Shown here: piece by piece, positions 1 through 9,361 of the stretch
Numbering within the stretch: position 1 is the first letter of the stretch
Layout of the letters: each line of letters starts with the position of its first letter
NCBI GenBank assembly: GCA_045657625.1
Contig: JAZOTM010000023.1
Span: 31,370-95,369, forward strand
Direction: 5' to 3'
Origin: JAZOTM01 sp045657625
GTDB taxonomy: Bacteria > Bacillota > Clostridia > Lachnospirales > Lachnospiraceae
DNA length: 64,000 nucleotides
Program-made: the position numbers and the translations under genes
Notes under the pieces: generated by a model
Databases searched by the model: none
Told to the model about the DNA's origin: nothing
The model's input: the letters and a program-made list of their open reading frames with translations, nothing else

Positions 1-1
1 C

Positions 2-319
2 GCAATTGTAGTATTTTTCCGTGATATGAGTCAGTTGGTAAATATTTTAATGCAGGTGTGGGTATGGGTGACCCCAATCATGTGGAACTTAGACAACATG
101 ATTGAACAGGGCAGCATTCCTGGTTGGCTTGCAACGGTATTCAAGTTGAATCCGGTTTATTATATTACAGCTGGTTATAGAGATGCGTTGATTAATAAGG
201 TGTTCTTCTGGGAACGCACCGAATTGACCATTTACTTCTGGGCACTGGTTGCAGTGTTGTTTGTTTTAGGACAGGTGATTTTCCGCCGTTTACGTCCACA
301 TTTTGCAGACGTACTTTAA
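2..319 (+). CDS. ABC-2 polysaccharide exporter permease, C-terminal fragment
   Basis: The gene is cut by the left edge and only about 105 C-terminal residues remain. The frame is open from base 2 and reads FFRDMSQL into the first ATG at 26, so that ATG is internal. FFRDM, WVTPIMW and NPVYYITAGYRDAL are typical of TagG/Wzm-type permeases, which move lipid-linked polysaccharide (teichoic acid or O-antigen-like glycan) out of the cell. Two hydrophobic helices are visible, one around WVWVTPIMW and one just before the charged end RRLRPHF. The ATPase partner begins 39 bases downstream, so the two form one exporter. Seen: motifs and partner. Inferred: the exported glycan is built by the genes that follow. 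Confidence 0.9.
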   Translation, partial: AIVVFFRDMSQLVNILMQVWVWVTPIMWNLDNMIEQGSIPGWLATVFKLNPVYYITAGYRDALINKVFFWERTELTIYFWALVAVLFVLGQVIFRRLRPHFADVL

Positions 320-358
320 AATAGTCGGAATTCCTAAGATTCCGGAATGAGGAAAAAA

Positions 359-1678
359 ATGACAGACGAAACAATTATTAAAGTTGATCATGTAGAAAAA
401 ATGTATAAATTATACGAAAAGCCAAGTGACCGCATGAAGGAGGCTCTTGGCTTTTCCAGAAAGAAGCGCTACAAGGAGCATTATGCTTTGAATGGCGTTT
501 CCTTCGAGGTGAAAAAAGGAGAGACCGTCGGAATTATTGGTACCAATGGTTCCGGAAAGTCTACCATGTTGAAGATTATTACCGGCGTTTTAAACCCGAC
601 AGCCGGAGATGTGGAGATCAAAGGCCGCATTTCTGCTTTATTGGAGTTGGGTGCCGGATTCAACAGTGAATATACCGGTATTGAAAACATTTACTTGAAT
701 GGTACCATGACCGGTTTTTCAAAAGAGGAGATTGATGAAAGATTAGACGATATTTTGGCTTTTGCAGATATCGGAGATTTCGTAAACCAGCCGGTAAAGA
801 CATACTCCAGCGGTATGTTGGTACGTTTGGCTTTTGCGGTTTCCATTAACATTGATCCGGAAATCTTAATCGTAGACGAAGCCCTTTCCGTAGGAGACGT
901 GTTCTTCCAGGCCAAGTGTTTCAAGAAGTTTGAGGATTTCAAAAAAGAAGGAAAGACCATCCTTTTTGTAAGTCACGATTTGTCCAGCGTACAGAAATAC
1001 TGTGACCGCGTCATCTTGTTAAACAAAGGAAACAAGTTGGCAGAGGGTTCCGCCAGAGATATGATTAACCTTTACAAGAAGGTGCTGGTAAACCATTTAG
1101 AGGATACCACCCTTTCCAATGCTGACAATCCGGCCCTTGAGAAAAAAGGACAGGAAGTGGAAGCTTTGGCAGAAAAGGCGAAGAGTGGCACCGGCCTCTG
1201 GAGAGACAATTATGACATCAACCCGAACTTAATCGAGTACGGCAATAAAGAGGCGGAAATCATTGATTTTGCTGTGATTGATGAAGAAGGGCTTTTTGCA
1301 AGTTCCATTGAAAAAGGAGCAGATTTTACCATAAAGAGCAAGGTTTTGTTCCATCAGGATATTCAAAACCCAATCTTTACTTTAACCTTTAAAGATATTC
1401 ACGGTACGGCCATTACCGGTACCAACACCATGTATGAAAAGGTGGATGTAGGCGTTGCCAAAGAGGGTGAGATTTATGTGGCATCCTTTACTCAGAATAT
1501 GAATCTGCAGGGCGGCGAATACTTGATTTCCATGAGTTGTACCGGCTATGCCAATGGAGAATTTACCGTTTATCACAGACTTTATGATGTGCTGAATATC
1601 ACTGTGGTTTCTGACAAAGATACCGTAGGTTATTACGATATGAATGCACAAGTATCCGTAGAAAAGGTGGAAAAATAA
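359..1678 (+). CDS. Wzt/TagH-type polysaccharide ABC transporter ATPase with C-terminal domain
   Basis: ATPase of the exporter started by the preceding permease. Walker A GTNGSGKST lies at about residues 61-69, the signature YSSGM near 149, Walker B ILIVDEAL near 170 and the switch histidine in FVSHD near 206. After the nucleotide domain (about 1-245) there is a charged linker and a 150-residue beta-rich domain (about 290-439), like the substrate-binding Wzt C-terminal domain that reads the chain end of the glycan. An upstream ATG at 347 is in frame, but GAGG at 349-352 stands six bases before the ATG at 359, so 359 is the better start (439 residues). The next gene begins directly after the stop, indicating one operon. 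Confidence 0.93.
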   Translation: MTDETIIKVDHVEKMYKLYEKPSDRMKEALGFSRKKRYKEHYALNGVSFEVKKGETVGIIGTNGSGKSTMLKIITGVLNPTAGDVEIKGRISALLELGAGFNSEYTGIENIYLNGTMTGFSKEEIDERLDDILAFADIGDFVNQPVKTYSSGMLVRLAFAVSINIDPEILIVDEALSVGDVFFQAKCFKKFEDFKKEGKTILFVSHDLSSVQKYCDRVILLNKGNKLAEGSARDMINLYKKVLVNHLEDTTLSNADNPALEKKGQEVEALAEKAKSGTGLWRDNYDINPNLIEYGNKEAEIIDFAVIDEEGLFASSIEKGADFTIKSKVLFHQDIQNPIFTLTFKDIHGTAITGTNTMYEKVDVGVAKEGEIYVASFTQNMNLQGGEYLISMSCTGYANGEFTVYHRLYDVLNITVVSDKDTVGYYDMNAQVSVEKVEK

Positions 1679-3259
1679 GTGAATCCTTTTAAGGCATTTG
1701 ATGAATTTTCAAATTGGTTTGATACAAAAAAGAAAATCGTATTTTTTTCAGGATTAGCAGTGGGAGTGTTGACACATCTCCTGCTGTTAACCCATATGAT
1801 GATGTGCCCGGACGGGCTGATTTCCTCTCTGCTTTATAGTGCAGGGGATTGGGAAGTATCCTTAGGCCGTTGGGGGATTGACATCGTGGATAGTCTTCGG
1901 GGAAATCGTTCGGTTTCCGCCATATCCTCATTGGTTTGCATTGTACTTGCAGCCGCTTCAAGCGTCTTTTTGTATGATGCGTTAAATTTAAAATCGAAAT
2001 TAGCAGCATTCCTGACAGGAGTGCTTTTTGTGCTTTCTCCGGCATTTACCATTACTTTGTACTATGAGTACACTTCGGATGCCTATTTATTTGGGCTTTT
2101 CTTTAGTGTCCTGGCAGTTTGGTTTGCAGTGCGGATGGAAAAGAAAATCGTACGCACCATTCTTTCCGCCCTATCCATCATGCTGTCTTTGGCTATGTAC
2201 CAAAGTTATTTCGGCATTACTGTTGCCACCTTTGTCATGGTGGTGCTTTGTCAGGTATTATCTGAAAAGGAAAATTGGAAAGATGGATGCAAACGGTTGG
2301 GCTATTACGTAGGCACCAGCGTTCTTGGATTAGTCTTTTACTTTATATCTGTAAAGATTCAGCAGATGCGATATGACGTATCTACGGCAGATTATAACGG
2401 AGCCAGCAGCATAGGTGTTTTGAACTCCGTGACTTCTTTGCCTACTACGGTGAAGCAGGCCTACAAAGATTTTGTTTATTACTTTATGCGTGATGATATT
2501 GTCACCAATGACAGTTGGTATCGCGATTATTTCTTTTTGGCATTCTTTGTAGCAGTGGCAGTAGCAGGCATTTATCTTTTGGTGTCAAAGAAGCTGTATA
2601 AAAAACCGGCAGAACTTGTGATGATACTGGTATTGGCAGCCTTGATGCCTGTCTTTTTCAATATCATTGACCTGATGGCACCGGCATCTTCCGTTGCGTC
2701 CTTGAGCTGCATGCAGATGATGCTTGTGATTCCTTTTGGACTTGCAGTGCTTGAAATGGTAGAGGAAAAAAGAATGGCGCTGGTTTCTTGGGTGGCCATT
2801 GCAGCAGCCCTTCTTGTGATGCTGACTTATTGTTTTGCAGATATTTATTCTCATGCCTATATGAAGATGACTTACGATCAGGCTGTGGCCGTGGCAGAGA
2901 GAATCGTAGATCGTATGGAAAATATGGAAGGTTACTACACAGGCATGCCGGTTATGATTTCCGGAATTATTGAAGATGGAAATTATCAAAGGGATGATTC
3001 TTATCAGACCTACACCGTGGGCGGTGTTTCCAACATCATGATTTTCCATGGTGGACGTATGATTAGCCAGGAAGGTTGGCGAAGATTTTTGATTTTATAC
3101 CTTGGTATGCCTATGAATTTCGTGGGAGATGAGACTTATCTGGCAATTACCGAGACAGAAGAGTTTGAAAATATGGGCGTGTACCCTGACACAACATCGG
3201 TGCAGATTATCGATGGTGTCATGGTAGTGAAATTACAAGAAGACGTATTTGGATTTTAG
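1679..3259 (+). CDS. GtrII-like polytopic membrane glucosyltransferase
   Basis: 526-residue integral membrane protein with about ten hydrophobic helices. The N-terminal region (CPDGLISSLLYSAGDWEVSLGRWG, read in pieces) and the LSPAFTITLYYEYTSDAYLFG stretch with paired acidic residues resemble the glucosyl transferase GtrII family, GT-C type enzymes that move sugars from a lipid carrier on the outer face of the membrane. The start is GTG at 1679, immediately after the TAA of the ATPase gene, with AAAGGTGG upstream; no ATG fits. In the operon it sits between the exporter and a DUF2142 gene, which suits a role in decorating the exported polymer. Substrate is unknown. Confidence 0.72.
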   Translation: MNPFKAFDEFSNWFDTKKKIVFFSGLAVGVLTHLLLLTHMMMCPDGLISSLLYSAGDWEVSLGRWGIDIVDSLRGNRSVSAISSLVCIVLAAASSVFLYDALNLKSKLAAFLTGVLFVLSPAFTITLYYEYTSDAYLFGLFFSVLAVWFAVRMEKKIVRTILSALSIMLSLAMYQSYFGITVATFVMVVLCQVLSEKENWKDGCKRLGYYVGTSVLGLVFYFISVKIQQMRYDVSTADYNGASSIGVLNSVTSLPTTVKQAYKDFVYYFMRDDIVTNDSWYRDYFFLAFFVAVAVAGIYLLVSKKLYKKPAELVMILVLAALMPVFFNIIDLMAPASSVASLSCMQMMLVIPFGLAVLEMVEEKRMALVSWVAIAAALLVMLTYCFADIYSHAYMKMTYDQAVAVAERIVDRMENMEGYYTGMPVMISGIIEDGNYQRDDSYQTYTVGGVSNIMIFHGGRMISQEGWRRFLILYLGMPMNFVGDETYLAITETEEFENMGVYPDTTSVQIIDGVMVVKLQEDVFGF

Positions 3260-3268
3260 AGGAGCGTT

Positions 3269-5176
3269 ATGAAGCGTATTAGGAATTATGTGGTTCCCAT
3301 CTTTTTGGGACTTTTGACTTTGTGTGTGGTTTGGGCAGTTTATCGGGATACCGTAGTGGAAAATGCTACCACGGTATTTGAAATGCCACAGACCAATTAC
3401 ACAGATTTGTTACAGGAAGGTGACAGTTATAGCCAAGAGGTGGTCTTGAGTGAAACAGACAATGTGACATTGACTGCTTTTCAGCTGGCCTTTGTGACTT
3501 ATGGAAAAGATTATCAAGATGGCACATTAACGGTTACTTTGGAAGATGGCGCCAACGTGTTGTATGAGGAGTCTCTTTCTACGGTATTGATTGATGAATG
3601 GGATTGGGTGACTTTTACACTGGATGATGCAGTAGAAGTTGCAGCAGGAGATACCCTTACAATCACGGTGGAAGCGACAGCGATTGGCGAAGACACCTCC
3701 ATTTCCATTTCGGAAAACGAAGAGGGCAATTTAAGCCTTCGTACCATCGTCAAGGATTTGGACCGTTTTGAAAAACTGTTCTTTGTATTTACCTTTATAG
3801 GACTTGCCCTTTTGGGAATGACCTTTTTCTTTGTATATAAGTTGCAGTTGAAACCGGAATATTTATTCCTGACCTCGGTATTGCCATTTATCGTGATGAT
3901 GTCTGTGCTTCTTCCGGCAGGAGATGGACCGGATGAATATATGCATGTAGCACAGGCATATTTGGTGGCAGATCGTTTGGAAAGTTTTGATTTGTTTGCA
4001 GATACTTCGGAGTCTGTGACGATTACCACGGCAGAAATCAACGTGGGATTGGAATTTAGTTCTGCCCCTGACCATGATTACTACAACTGGTATTACAACT
4101 ATTTGACAGAAAGACAGACGGATGTAGAAAATCGTGAAGCAGATTCTCAATATTTGGGAGAAAATCCATTGCTAATGTATTTCTTCCCAGCCTTAGGAGT
4201 GATGCTTGGAAGAGCTTTCCACTTTAGCGGGGCCGGTATTATTTTTATGGCCCGCCTTTTAGGCATGGTTCCAACAACACTTTTGATCTTTAATGGCATC
4301 AAGAGAATGCCTTTTGGAAAAGAGTTCTTGTTGGTGTTTACCATGCTTCCCATGGTGCAGCAGATGCTTGGTGTGGTAAATAATGACGGCATGAATTACG
4401 CTATGACTGTTTGCTATATTGCGTTATTGCTTAGACAATGGAAAAAAGAAACTTGGGAAAAGTGGGATATTTTGGATTTTGTCTTAATGGCATTCTGCAG
4501 TATTATGTTTGCGTTGACAAAATATGGTGCTTTTGTAGCCCTCAGTTTCTTACCATTGATTTTCTTATGGAAAAGAAAAGAGTCTTTGCAAAAGGCCCTT
4601 TTGGGAGCAGGAACCACAGTGTTATCCCTGGTGATTTTTGGCGTAAATATTTTGAAAATCACAGGAAGCAACACCAATGGAACATGGTGGAGTTTCTACA
4701 CGATTTCCGATGTTTTGCATGATCCGCTTTATTTCTTCGAAATGTATATTCGTACCGTAATGCAAGAAGGTGGTGGCTGGATTCTCAGTGCTTTGGGACA
4801 GAAACTGGGGTGGTACACCATTGAAATCAGTCCGATTTTGATTTATGGATTTATGGTTTTGCTTTTCATGTCTGTAGTTGCCATGAAAAAAGAGGACTTG
4901 ATTCCAACTCGTTTGCGTGCGGTGTTTGTAGGAATTGTAGTTTTAGGAATTGGATGTATTTTAGGTGGACTTACCATTAGCTGGACTCCATCTACGGAAG
5001 AAGTGGTATGGGGCATCCAGGGAAGATATTTCTTGCCATTTCTGCCATATTTCTTATTTGCAGTACAGCCAAAGAGTGTCATGATAGGAGAAAAGGAAAG
5101 CTTTCAAAAGAACGTGGTCATGACAGCCATTTGGTTACAGTTTTTTGTAATAATGTATTTATTTTTCCAAGCATAA
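3269..5176 (+). CDS. DUF2142 membrane protein with extracytoplasmic beta domain (copy 1)
   Basis: 635 residues. A signal-anchor helix (about 7-25) is followed by a beta-rich extracytoplasmic domain (about 35-160, ending NLSLRT), then about ten membrane helices. The DUF2142 hallmarks are present: GPDEYMH near residue 217, a KYGAF segment near 420, and GIQGRYFLPFLP near the C-terminus. DUF2142 proteins are GT-C-like and found in surface glycan loci, but their reaction is not established. It is followed by the methyltransferase gene after nine bases. The N-terminal domain matches that of the gene at 12510 (both read FVTYG, EW.W, GNL.LR), so the two are paralogues. Start ATG 3269 has AGGAG six bases upstream. 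Confidence 0.8.
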   Translation: MKRIRNYVVPIFLGLLTLCVVWAVYRDTVVENATTVFEMPQTNYTDLLQEGDSYSQEVVLSETDNVTLTAFQLAFVTYGKDYQDGTLTVTLEDGANVLYEESLSTVLIDEWDWVTFTLDDAVEVAAGDTLTITVEATAIGEDTSISISENEEGNLSLRTIVKDLDRFEKLFFVFTFIGLALLGMTFFFVYKLQLKPEYLFLTSVLPFIVMMSVLLPAGDGPDEYMHVAQAYLVADRLESFDLFADTSESVTITTAEINVGLEFSSAPDHDYYNWYYNYLTERQTDVENREADSQYLGENPLLMYFFPALGVMLGRAFHFSGAGIIFMARLLGMVPTTLLIFNGIKRMPFGKEFLLVFTMLPMVQQMLGVVNNDGMNYAMTVCYIALLLRQWKKETWEKWDILDFVLMAFCSIMFALTKYGAFVALSFLPLIFLWKRKESLQKALLGAGTTVLSLVIFGVNILKITGSNTNGTWWSFYTISDVLHDPLYFFEMYIRTVMQEGGGWILSALGQKLGWYTIEISPILIYGFMVLLFMSVVAMKKEDLIPTRLRAVFVGIVVLGIGCILGGLTISWTPSTEEVVWGIQGRYFLPFLPYFLFAVQPKSVMIGEKESFQKNVVMTAIWLQFFVIMYLFFQA

Positions 5177-5185
5177 GGAGAAACT

Positions 5186-6907
5186 ATGACACAGGACAAT
5201 AATCTTGCCGGACTTTTCCGGACCGTACAGGAACATAAAGAGCAAGACTTGCAGCAGGCTATGGTGGAAGCCGGTGACTGGTGCCATATGTATCATTTGG
5301 CCAGAGGCCGTAGGAATTTGGTGGAGTGGCTGCCTCTTACAAAAACAGATCGGGTATTGGAAATCGGAGGAGAGTGCGGAGCACTTACCGGTTTCTTTGC
5401 GGAAAAGACGGAAAAAGTGGTTTCTGTGGAGCTTAGTCGGGAAAAAGCAGAAATTGCACAGGTTCGTCATGCGGCTCATACCAATATTACCTATATTTCC
5501 GCGAAGGAAATGACATTTCCGGAAGGCATGTTTGATTATATTTTCGCTATTGGAAGTTTTCCTTTGGCAGAGCATTATGTGACAGCCTTTGGGCTTAATG
5601 CAGAAGGGCAAGATGCCTATGCCATCTTTTTGCAAAATTGTAAAAAGATGTTAAAGAAAGATGGCCGTTTGATTTTGGCATTGCCAAATCAAATGGGCCT
5701 GAAATATTTTGCAGGTTGCCGGGAGGATTATACCGGCGCACCCTTTACCGGCCTGGAAGGCTATTATTATCACAAAGGAATAAAGACCTTTGGAAAACGG
5801 TCCTTGCAGAAACTATTGCAGGACAATGGATTCGCAGAGCAAAACTGGTATTATCCTTATCCGGATTATCGGTTTGCCAACAGTATTTACAGTGACAACT
5901 ACCTCCCGAAGCCGGGAGAATTACATACCAATCTGGTGAATTTTGACCAGGAACGCTATGTGTTTTTTGATGAGACAAAGGCCTATGACACCATTTTAAA
6001 AGAGGACCTTTATCCGGAACTTTGCAATTCCTATCTGGTGGTGACAGGAAAAGAAACAGAGATGTCTTATGTGAAGTTTTCCGGAGAACGTCAAGAAACT
6101 TATGCCCTTTACACAGGGATCAAGGGAAAAGAGGGAACCTATACCGGTTATAAAAGAGCCTTGTACCAAGAGGGAACAGCTCATGTTTCCCACATTGCAG
6201 AGGTGTATGAAGCCCTGGAAAAGACCTATGAAAAGGCAGGCATATCCTTTGATAAGACATGGAAATCTGAAAGTGATGCCTTAGCAATAGACATGGAAAT
6301 CTTAGAGGGTAGACCATTGCAGGAAATCTTAGAGGACCTAGCTGTTGCAGGAAAGGTAGAAGAAATCCGACAGTGGATGCAGACCTACACAGAGAAAATG
6401 CTGCAGTGTGAGATGCATGTTTTTGAAAAAACAGAAGCCTTTACCAGGGTGTTTGGAAATGTGGAACTGCCGGAAGGTTTGCAGTCAGCTCAAGTGACGG
6501 ATATTGATTTGATTTTATCGAATATTTTTGTGACACAGGATGGGGAATGGAAGGTTATCGACTATGAGTGGACCTTTGATTTTCCGGTGCCTTATCACTT
6601 TGTATTATACAGAGCTTATTATTTTGCTTATCATCAGATTACCCGCAATGATGCCATAGATTTGGAAGTCTTATTGGAAAAAGTGGGGATTGATAGCAAA
6701 GAGGCAGCTCTTTACATGGAAATGGAAAAGAATTTTCAAAATCATGTGAGAGGAAATGTATTCCCGGAACGTGACATGCTGGGAATCATTGGAAATGGTA
6801 TTTTACCATTTGGAGAGCTGGATGCAGCTTACCGCGAGAAACAAAGAGCGGCAGAGGAGCCGGAGGAAAAACCGAGAGGCTTATTTTTCCGAAAAAGAAA
6901 AGGATAG
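5186..6907 (+). CDS. SAM methyltransferase joined to a kinase-like domain
   Basis: 573 residues. The N-terminal half is a class I methyltransferase: VLEIGGECGALT (about 57-68) is the SAM-binding loop, and DYIFAIGSF (about 115) and a GRLILALPNQ strand complete the Rossmann fold. The C-terminal half (about 290-550) is different: DIDLILSNIFV then WKVIDYEWTF (about 437-460) resembles the catalytic loop and metal-binding Asp of small-molecule or LPS-type kinases, though the usual HxD is not obvious. The tail KPRGLFFRKRKG is basic. Within the operon it could methylate and phosphorylate the non-reducing end of the glycan, a known chain-stopping logic for ABC-exported polymers (WbdD is a methyltransferase-kinase). 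That functional link is inference. Start ATG 5186 follows AAGGAG. Confidence 0.75.
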   Translation: MTQDNNLAGLFRTVQEHKEQDLQQAMVEAGDWCHMYHLARGRRNLVEWLPLTKTDRVLEIGGECGALTGFFAEKTEKVVSVELSREKAEIAQVRHAAHTNITYISAKEMTFPEGMFDYIFAIGSFPLAEHYVTAFGLNAEGQDAYAIFLQNCKKMLKKDGRLILALPNQMGLKYFAGCREDYTGAPFTGLEGYYYHKGIKTFGKRSLQKLLQDNGFAEQNWYYPYPDYRFANSIYSDNYLPKPGELHTNLVNFDQERYVFFDETKAYDTILKEDLYPELCNSYLVVTGKETEMSYVKFSGERQETYALYTGIKGKEGTYTGYKRALYQEGTAHVSHIAEVYEALEKTYEKAGISFDKTWKSESDALAIDMEILEGRPLQEILEDLAVAGKVEEIRQWMQTYTEKMLQCEMHVFEKTEAFTRVFGNVELPEGLQSAQVTDIDLILSNIFVTQDGEWKVIDYEWTFDFPVPYHFVLYRAYYFAYHQITRNDAIDLEVLLEKVGIDSKEAALYMEMEKNFQNHVRGNVFPERDMLGIIGNGILPFGELDAAYREKQRAAEEPEEKPRGLFFRKRKG

Positions 6908-6913
6908 AGAATC

Positions 6914-9361
6914 ATGAAGGTGGATACGACTTGTATTTGTTCCGTGGATTTGGGAAACGGATTTGAAGCACAACAGCATATCGATATAAATACGCCGGAG
7001 GTGCAGACCATTACTTTGCCGGCAGGTACACAAAATGTGCGATTTACCATTGGACAGGGAAATCGAATTTTGTATATCAAGTCCGTAAAGGGTTGCTGCA
7101 AGACCAATGCCGGAGAGGATCTTTGGTATGATTTGGCCTTTGATACCACGGGATATCGTTTGGGACACAACTTGTTTTTGTTGGAACAGCCCAATACCGA
7201 AGTGACTGGGGCAGATTTCCGGTTTGCCACAGAAAAGGTGTGCCTTGCAGTGGAAGTGACAGTAATTTCCCCAGAAGAAACAGAAAGTTTGAAAAAATCC
7301 ACAGAACGTTTGCATCGTGACCGCAAAGAGTTCTTTGATAAGTGGACTTATCAAGTAGAGGTCTATGATAAAAAGGTGCAGGAAGTAGAAGCCTTGGAAG
7401 CAGATAAGGTGGAACTTGACCACACCATACAGGAACTCCGCAACGAAGTGGAATTCTGGCGTTCTCATTATCGGATGATGGAAAATTCTCTTTCTTGGAG
7501 AATTACCACACCGATTCGTTCCGGAAGTGCTGCCGTGAAGCAGTGGAAGGCTCAGTTCCCATTGCAAAAACGAAAAAAGGCCTTTGCTGCACGAGTGAAA
7601 GAAGTTGGTCTGGAGCAGGCTAAAGCAGAGTTATTCCGTAGCGGAATAGAAGGACAGTTGACTTTTTTAGAGACAGAGCATGAAAAACAGGAACAGAGTT
7701 TTTCTTATGCATTAAATGAGAATGCGGAGACGACCTTTGGAATGTTGCTTTCCTTGGAAGAAGCTTCTCCGGAGGAAATGGAAGGAGCTATTAAGCTCAT
7801 TTTGAATCAGAAATATGCACATTTTAAATTGTATATTTGGGATACTTGTGGAAAAAATGAGAAATATACCAAAAAATTGTTGAAATGGTATGAAAAAATA
7901 GAAAATAACGTGGATATCCTTCCATTTCAAGGAAGTTTTGACAAGGATGGAAGAGCAGAAGCCACAGAGCAGCAGTTGTTTGCACTTTGGCAGAATTTGC
8001 CGGAACAGTACAGTATGTGGGTGAAGGTTTCCGATGTGCTGTCTCCGTATTTCTTGGTAGAAGTTGCCACAAGACTCGAGATGAGAGAATGCGGTGTCCT
8101 ATATACCGATTCCGACTTTTATGGAAATCAGTTGGGTGACACCAAAAATCCTTGGTACAAACCGGATTTTTCCCCGGATTATCTGCGTTCCATGAACTAT
8201 GTGGGAAGTAGCTTTGTGATAAAAAAGACGACATTGCAGCGGATTTCTTATGAAGAGGGAATACTGGCGAACCATGGCTATGGATTACTATTGCAATTAA
8301 CAGAACTTTTGCAGGAACAGGAAATCGCCCACTTGCCAAGAAAACTGTTTTATGAAAAGTACTTACCTATCAGCGGCATGGCTTATGAAAAAGACCGGGA
8401 ACAGGCCCTTCATTGTCTGGAAAATCACTTAAAGAGACAGGCAGAAAGTGGAAAACTACCTGCCGGAATAGCCAAGTATGTGGATAAAGCAGCAGGAATA
8501 TTTGCTGTGGAGTATCAGGTAGAAAACCCCTTGATTTCCATCATGATTCCGAATAAGGATCACATCTATGATTTGAAACGCTGTGTGGAAAGCCTGGAGA
8601 AGCATAGTACTTATAAGAATTACGAAATCATAATATTAGAAAATAACAGTGCAAAAAAAGAAACCTTTGATTACTACGCAGAGCTGGAACAACGAGAGAA
8701 CATTCGCGTCTTGCAGTGGAAAGAGGGCTTTAATTATGCGGCCATCAACAACTTTGGCGAAGCTCATTGCAAGGGAGAATACGTACTCTTGTTGAATAAC
8801 GATATTGAGATTTTGACACCAGACTGGATAGAACAGATGCTGATGTATGCTTCCAGACAAGATGTGGGTGCAGTTGGTGCTAAACTTTTATATATGGATG
8901 ATACGGTGCAGCATGCCGGAGTCATCATTGGACTTGGGGGTGTGGCAGCCCATTCTCACAAAGATTATGATAAGGATGCCGCTGGCTATATGTATCGCCT
9001 CAAGGCAGTACAGAATCTGTCAGCCGTGACAGCGGCTTGTCTCATGATGCGCCGAGAAGTTTATGAAGAAATTCAGGGTATGGACGAAGGCTATCAGGTG
9101 GCTTTTAACGATGCGGATTTTTGCATGAAGGTACGAAAAGCCGGCTACAAGGTGGTTTGGACTCCTTATGCTTTGCATCATCATGATGAAAGCAAGAGCC
9201 GTGGGGTAGAGGATACCCCGGAAAAGGCAGAACGCTTTGAATCTGAGGTTCAAAGATTTAAAAAGGAATGGCCGGAGATTTTACAGTCCGGAGATCCTTA
9301 TTACAATCCAAACCTCACTACCCGAGAAGAAAATTTTGCAATAAAGGATGAAGTAAAGTGA
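6914..9361 (+). CDS. Large GT2 glycosyltransferase with N-terminal domain and coiled coil
   Basis: 815 residues. An N-terminal beta-rich domain (1-115) precedes a charged coiled coil (about 120-188) ending in NSLSWRITTPIR, a linker motif common just before bacterial GT domains. A degenerate GT-A-like segment follows (about 255-500, with LYTDSDFY and WYKPDFSPDYL). The canonical GT2 domain is about 538-800: NPLISIMIPNKDH, EIIILENNS, LLLNNDIEI near 628 (DxD-like metal site), VGAVGAKLLY, and DADFCMKVRKAGY. Such enzymes, often called rhamnosyltransferase-like, build polysaccharide backbones in the cytoplasm from nucleotide sugars. The stop overlaps the GTG start of the next gene by four bases, implying coupling. 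Confidence 0.88.
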   Translation: MKVDTTCICSVDLGNGFEAQQHIDINTPEVQTITLPAGTQNVRFTIGQGNRILYIKSVKGCCKTNAGEDLWYDLAFDTTGYRLGHNLFLLEQPNTEVTGADFRFATEKVCLAVEVTVISPEETESLKKSTERLHRDRKEFFDKWTYQVEVYDKKVQEVEALEADKVELDHTIQELRNEVEFWRSHYRMMENSLSWRITTPIRSGSAAVKQWKAQFPLQKRKKAFAARVKEVGLEQAKAELFRSGIEGQLTFLETEHEKQEQSFSYALNENAETTFGMLLSLEEASPEEMEGAIKLILNQKYAHFKLYIWDTCGKNEKYTKKLLKWYEKIENNVDILPFQGSFDKDGRAEATEQQLFALWQNLPEQYSMWVKVSDVLSPYFLVEVATRLEMRECGVLYTDSDFYGNQLGDTKNPWYKPDFSPDYLRSMNYVGSSFVIKKTTLQRISYEEGILANHGYGLLLQLTELLQEQEIAHLPRKLFYEKYLPISGMAYEKDREQALHCLENHLKRQAESGKLPAGIAKYVDKAAGIFAVEYQVENPLISIMIPNKDHIYDLKRCVESLEKHSTYKNYEIIILENNSAKKETFDYYAELEQRENIRVLQWKEGFNYAAINNFGEAHCKGEYVLLLNNDIEILTPDWIEQMLMYASRQDVGAVGAKLLYMDDTVQHAGVIIGLGGVAAHSHKDYDKDAAGYMYRLKAVQNLSAVTAACLMMRREVYEEIQGMDEGYQVAFNDADFCMKVRKAGYKVVWTPYALHHHDESKSRGVEDTPEKAERFESEVQRFKKEWPEILQSGDPYYNPNLTTREENFAIKDEVK

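Noticed and set aside
2585..3049. Minus-strand ORF of 154 codons rich in His
   Set aside because: Antisense shadow of the GtrII-like membrane gene; the His-rich composition is the complement of common Met/Val codons.
6881..7567. Minus-strand ORF of 228 codons
   Set aside because: Lies wholly opposite a well-supported methyltransferase end and GT2 gene, lacks a start signal and reads as random Cys/His/Phe-rich sequence.
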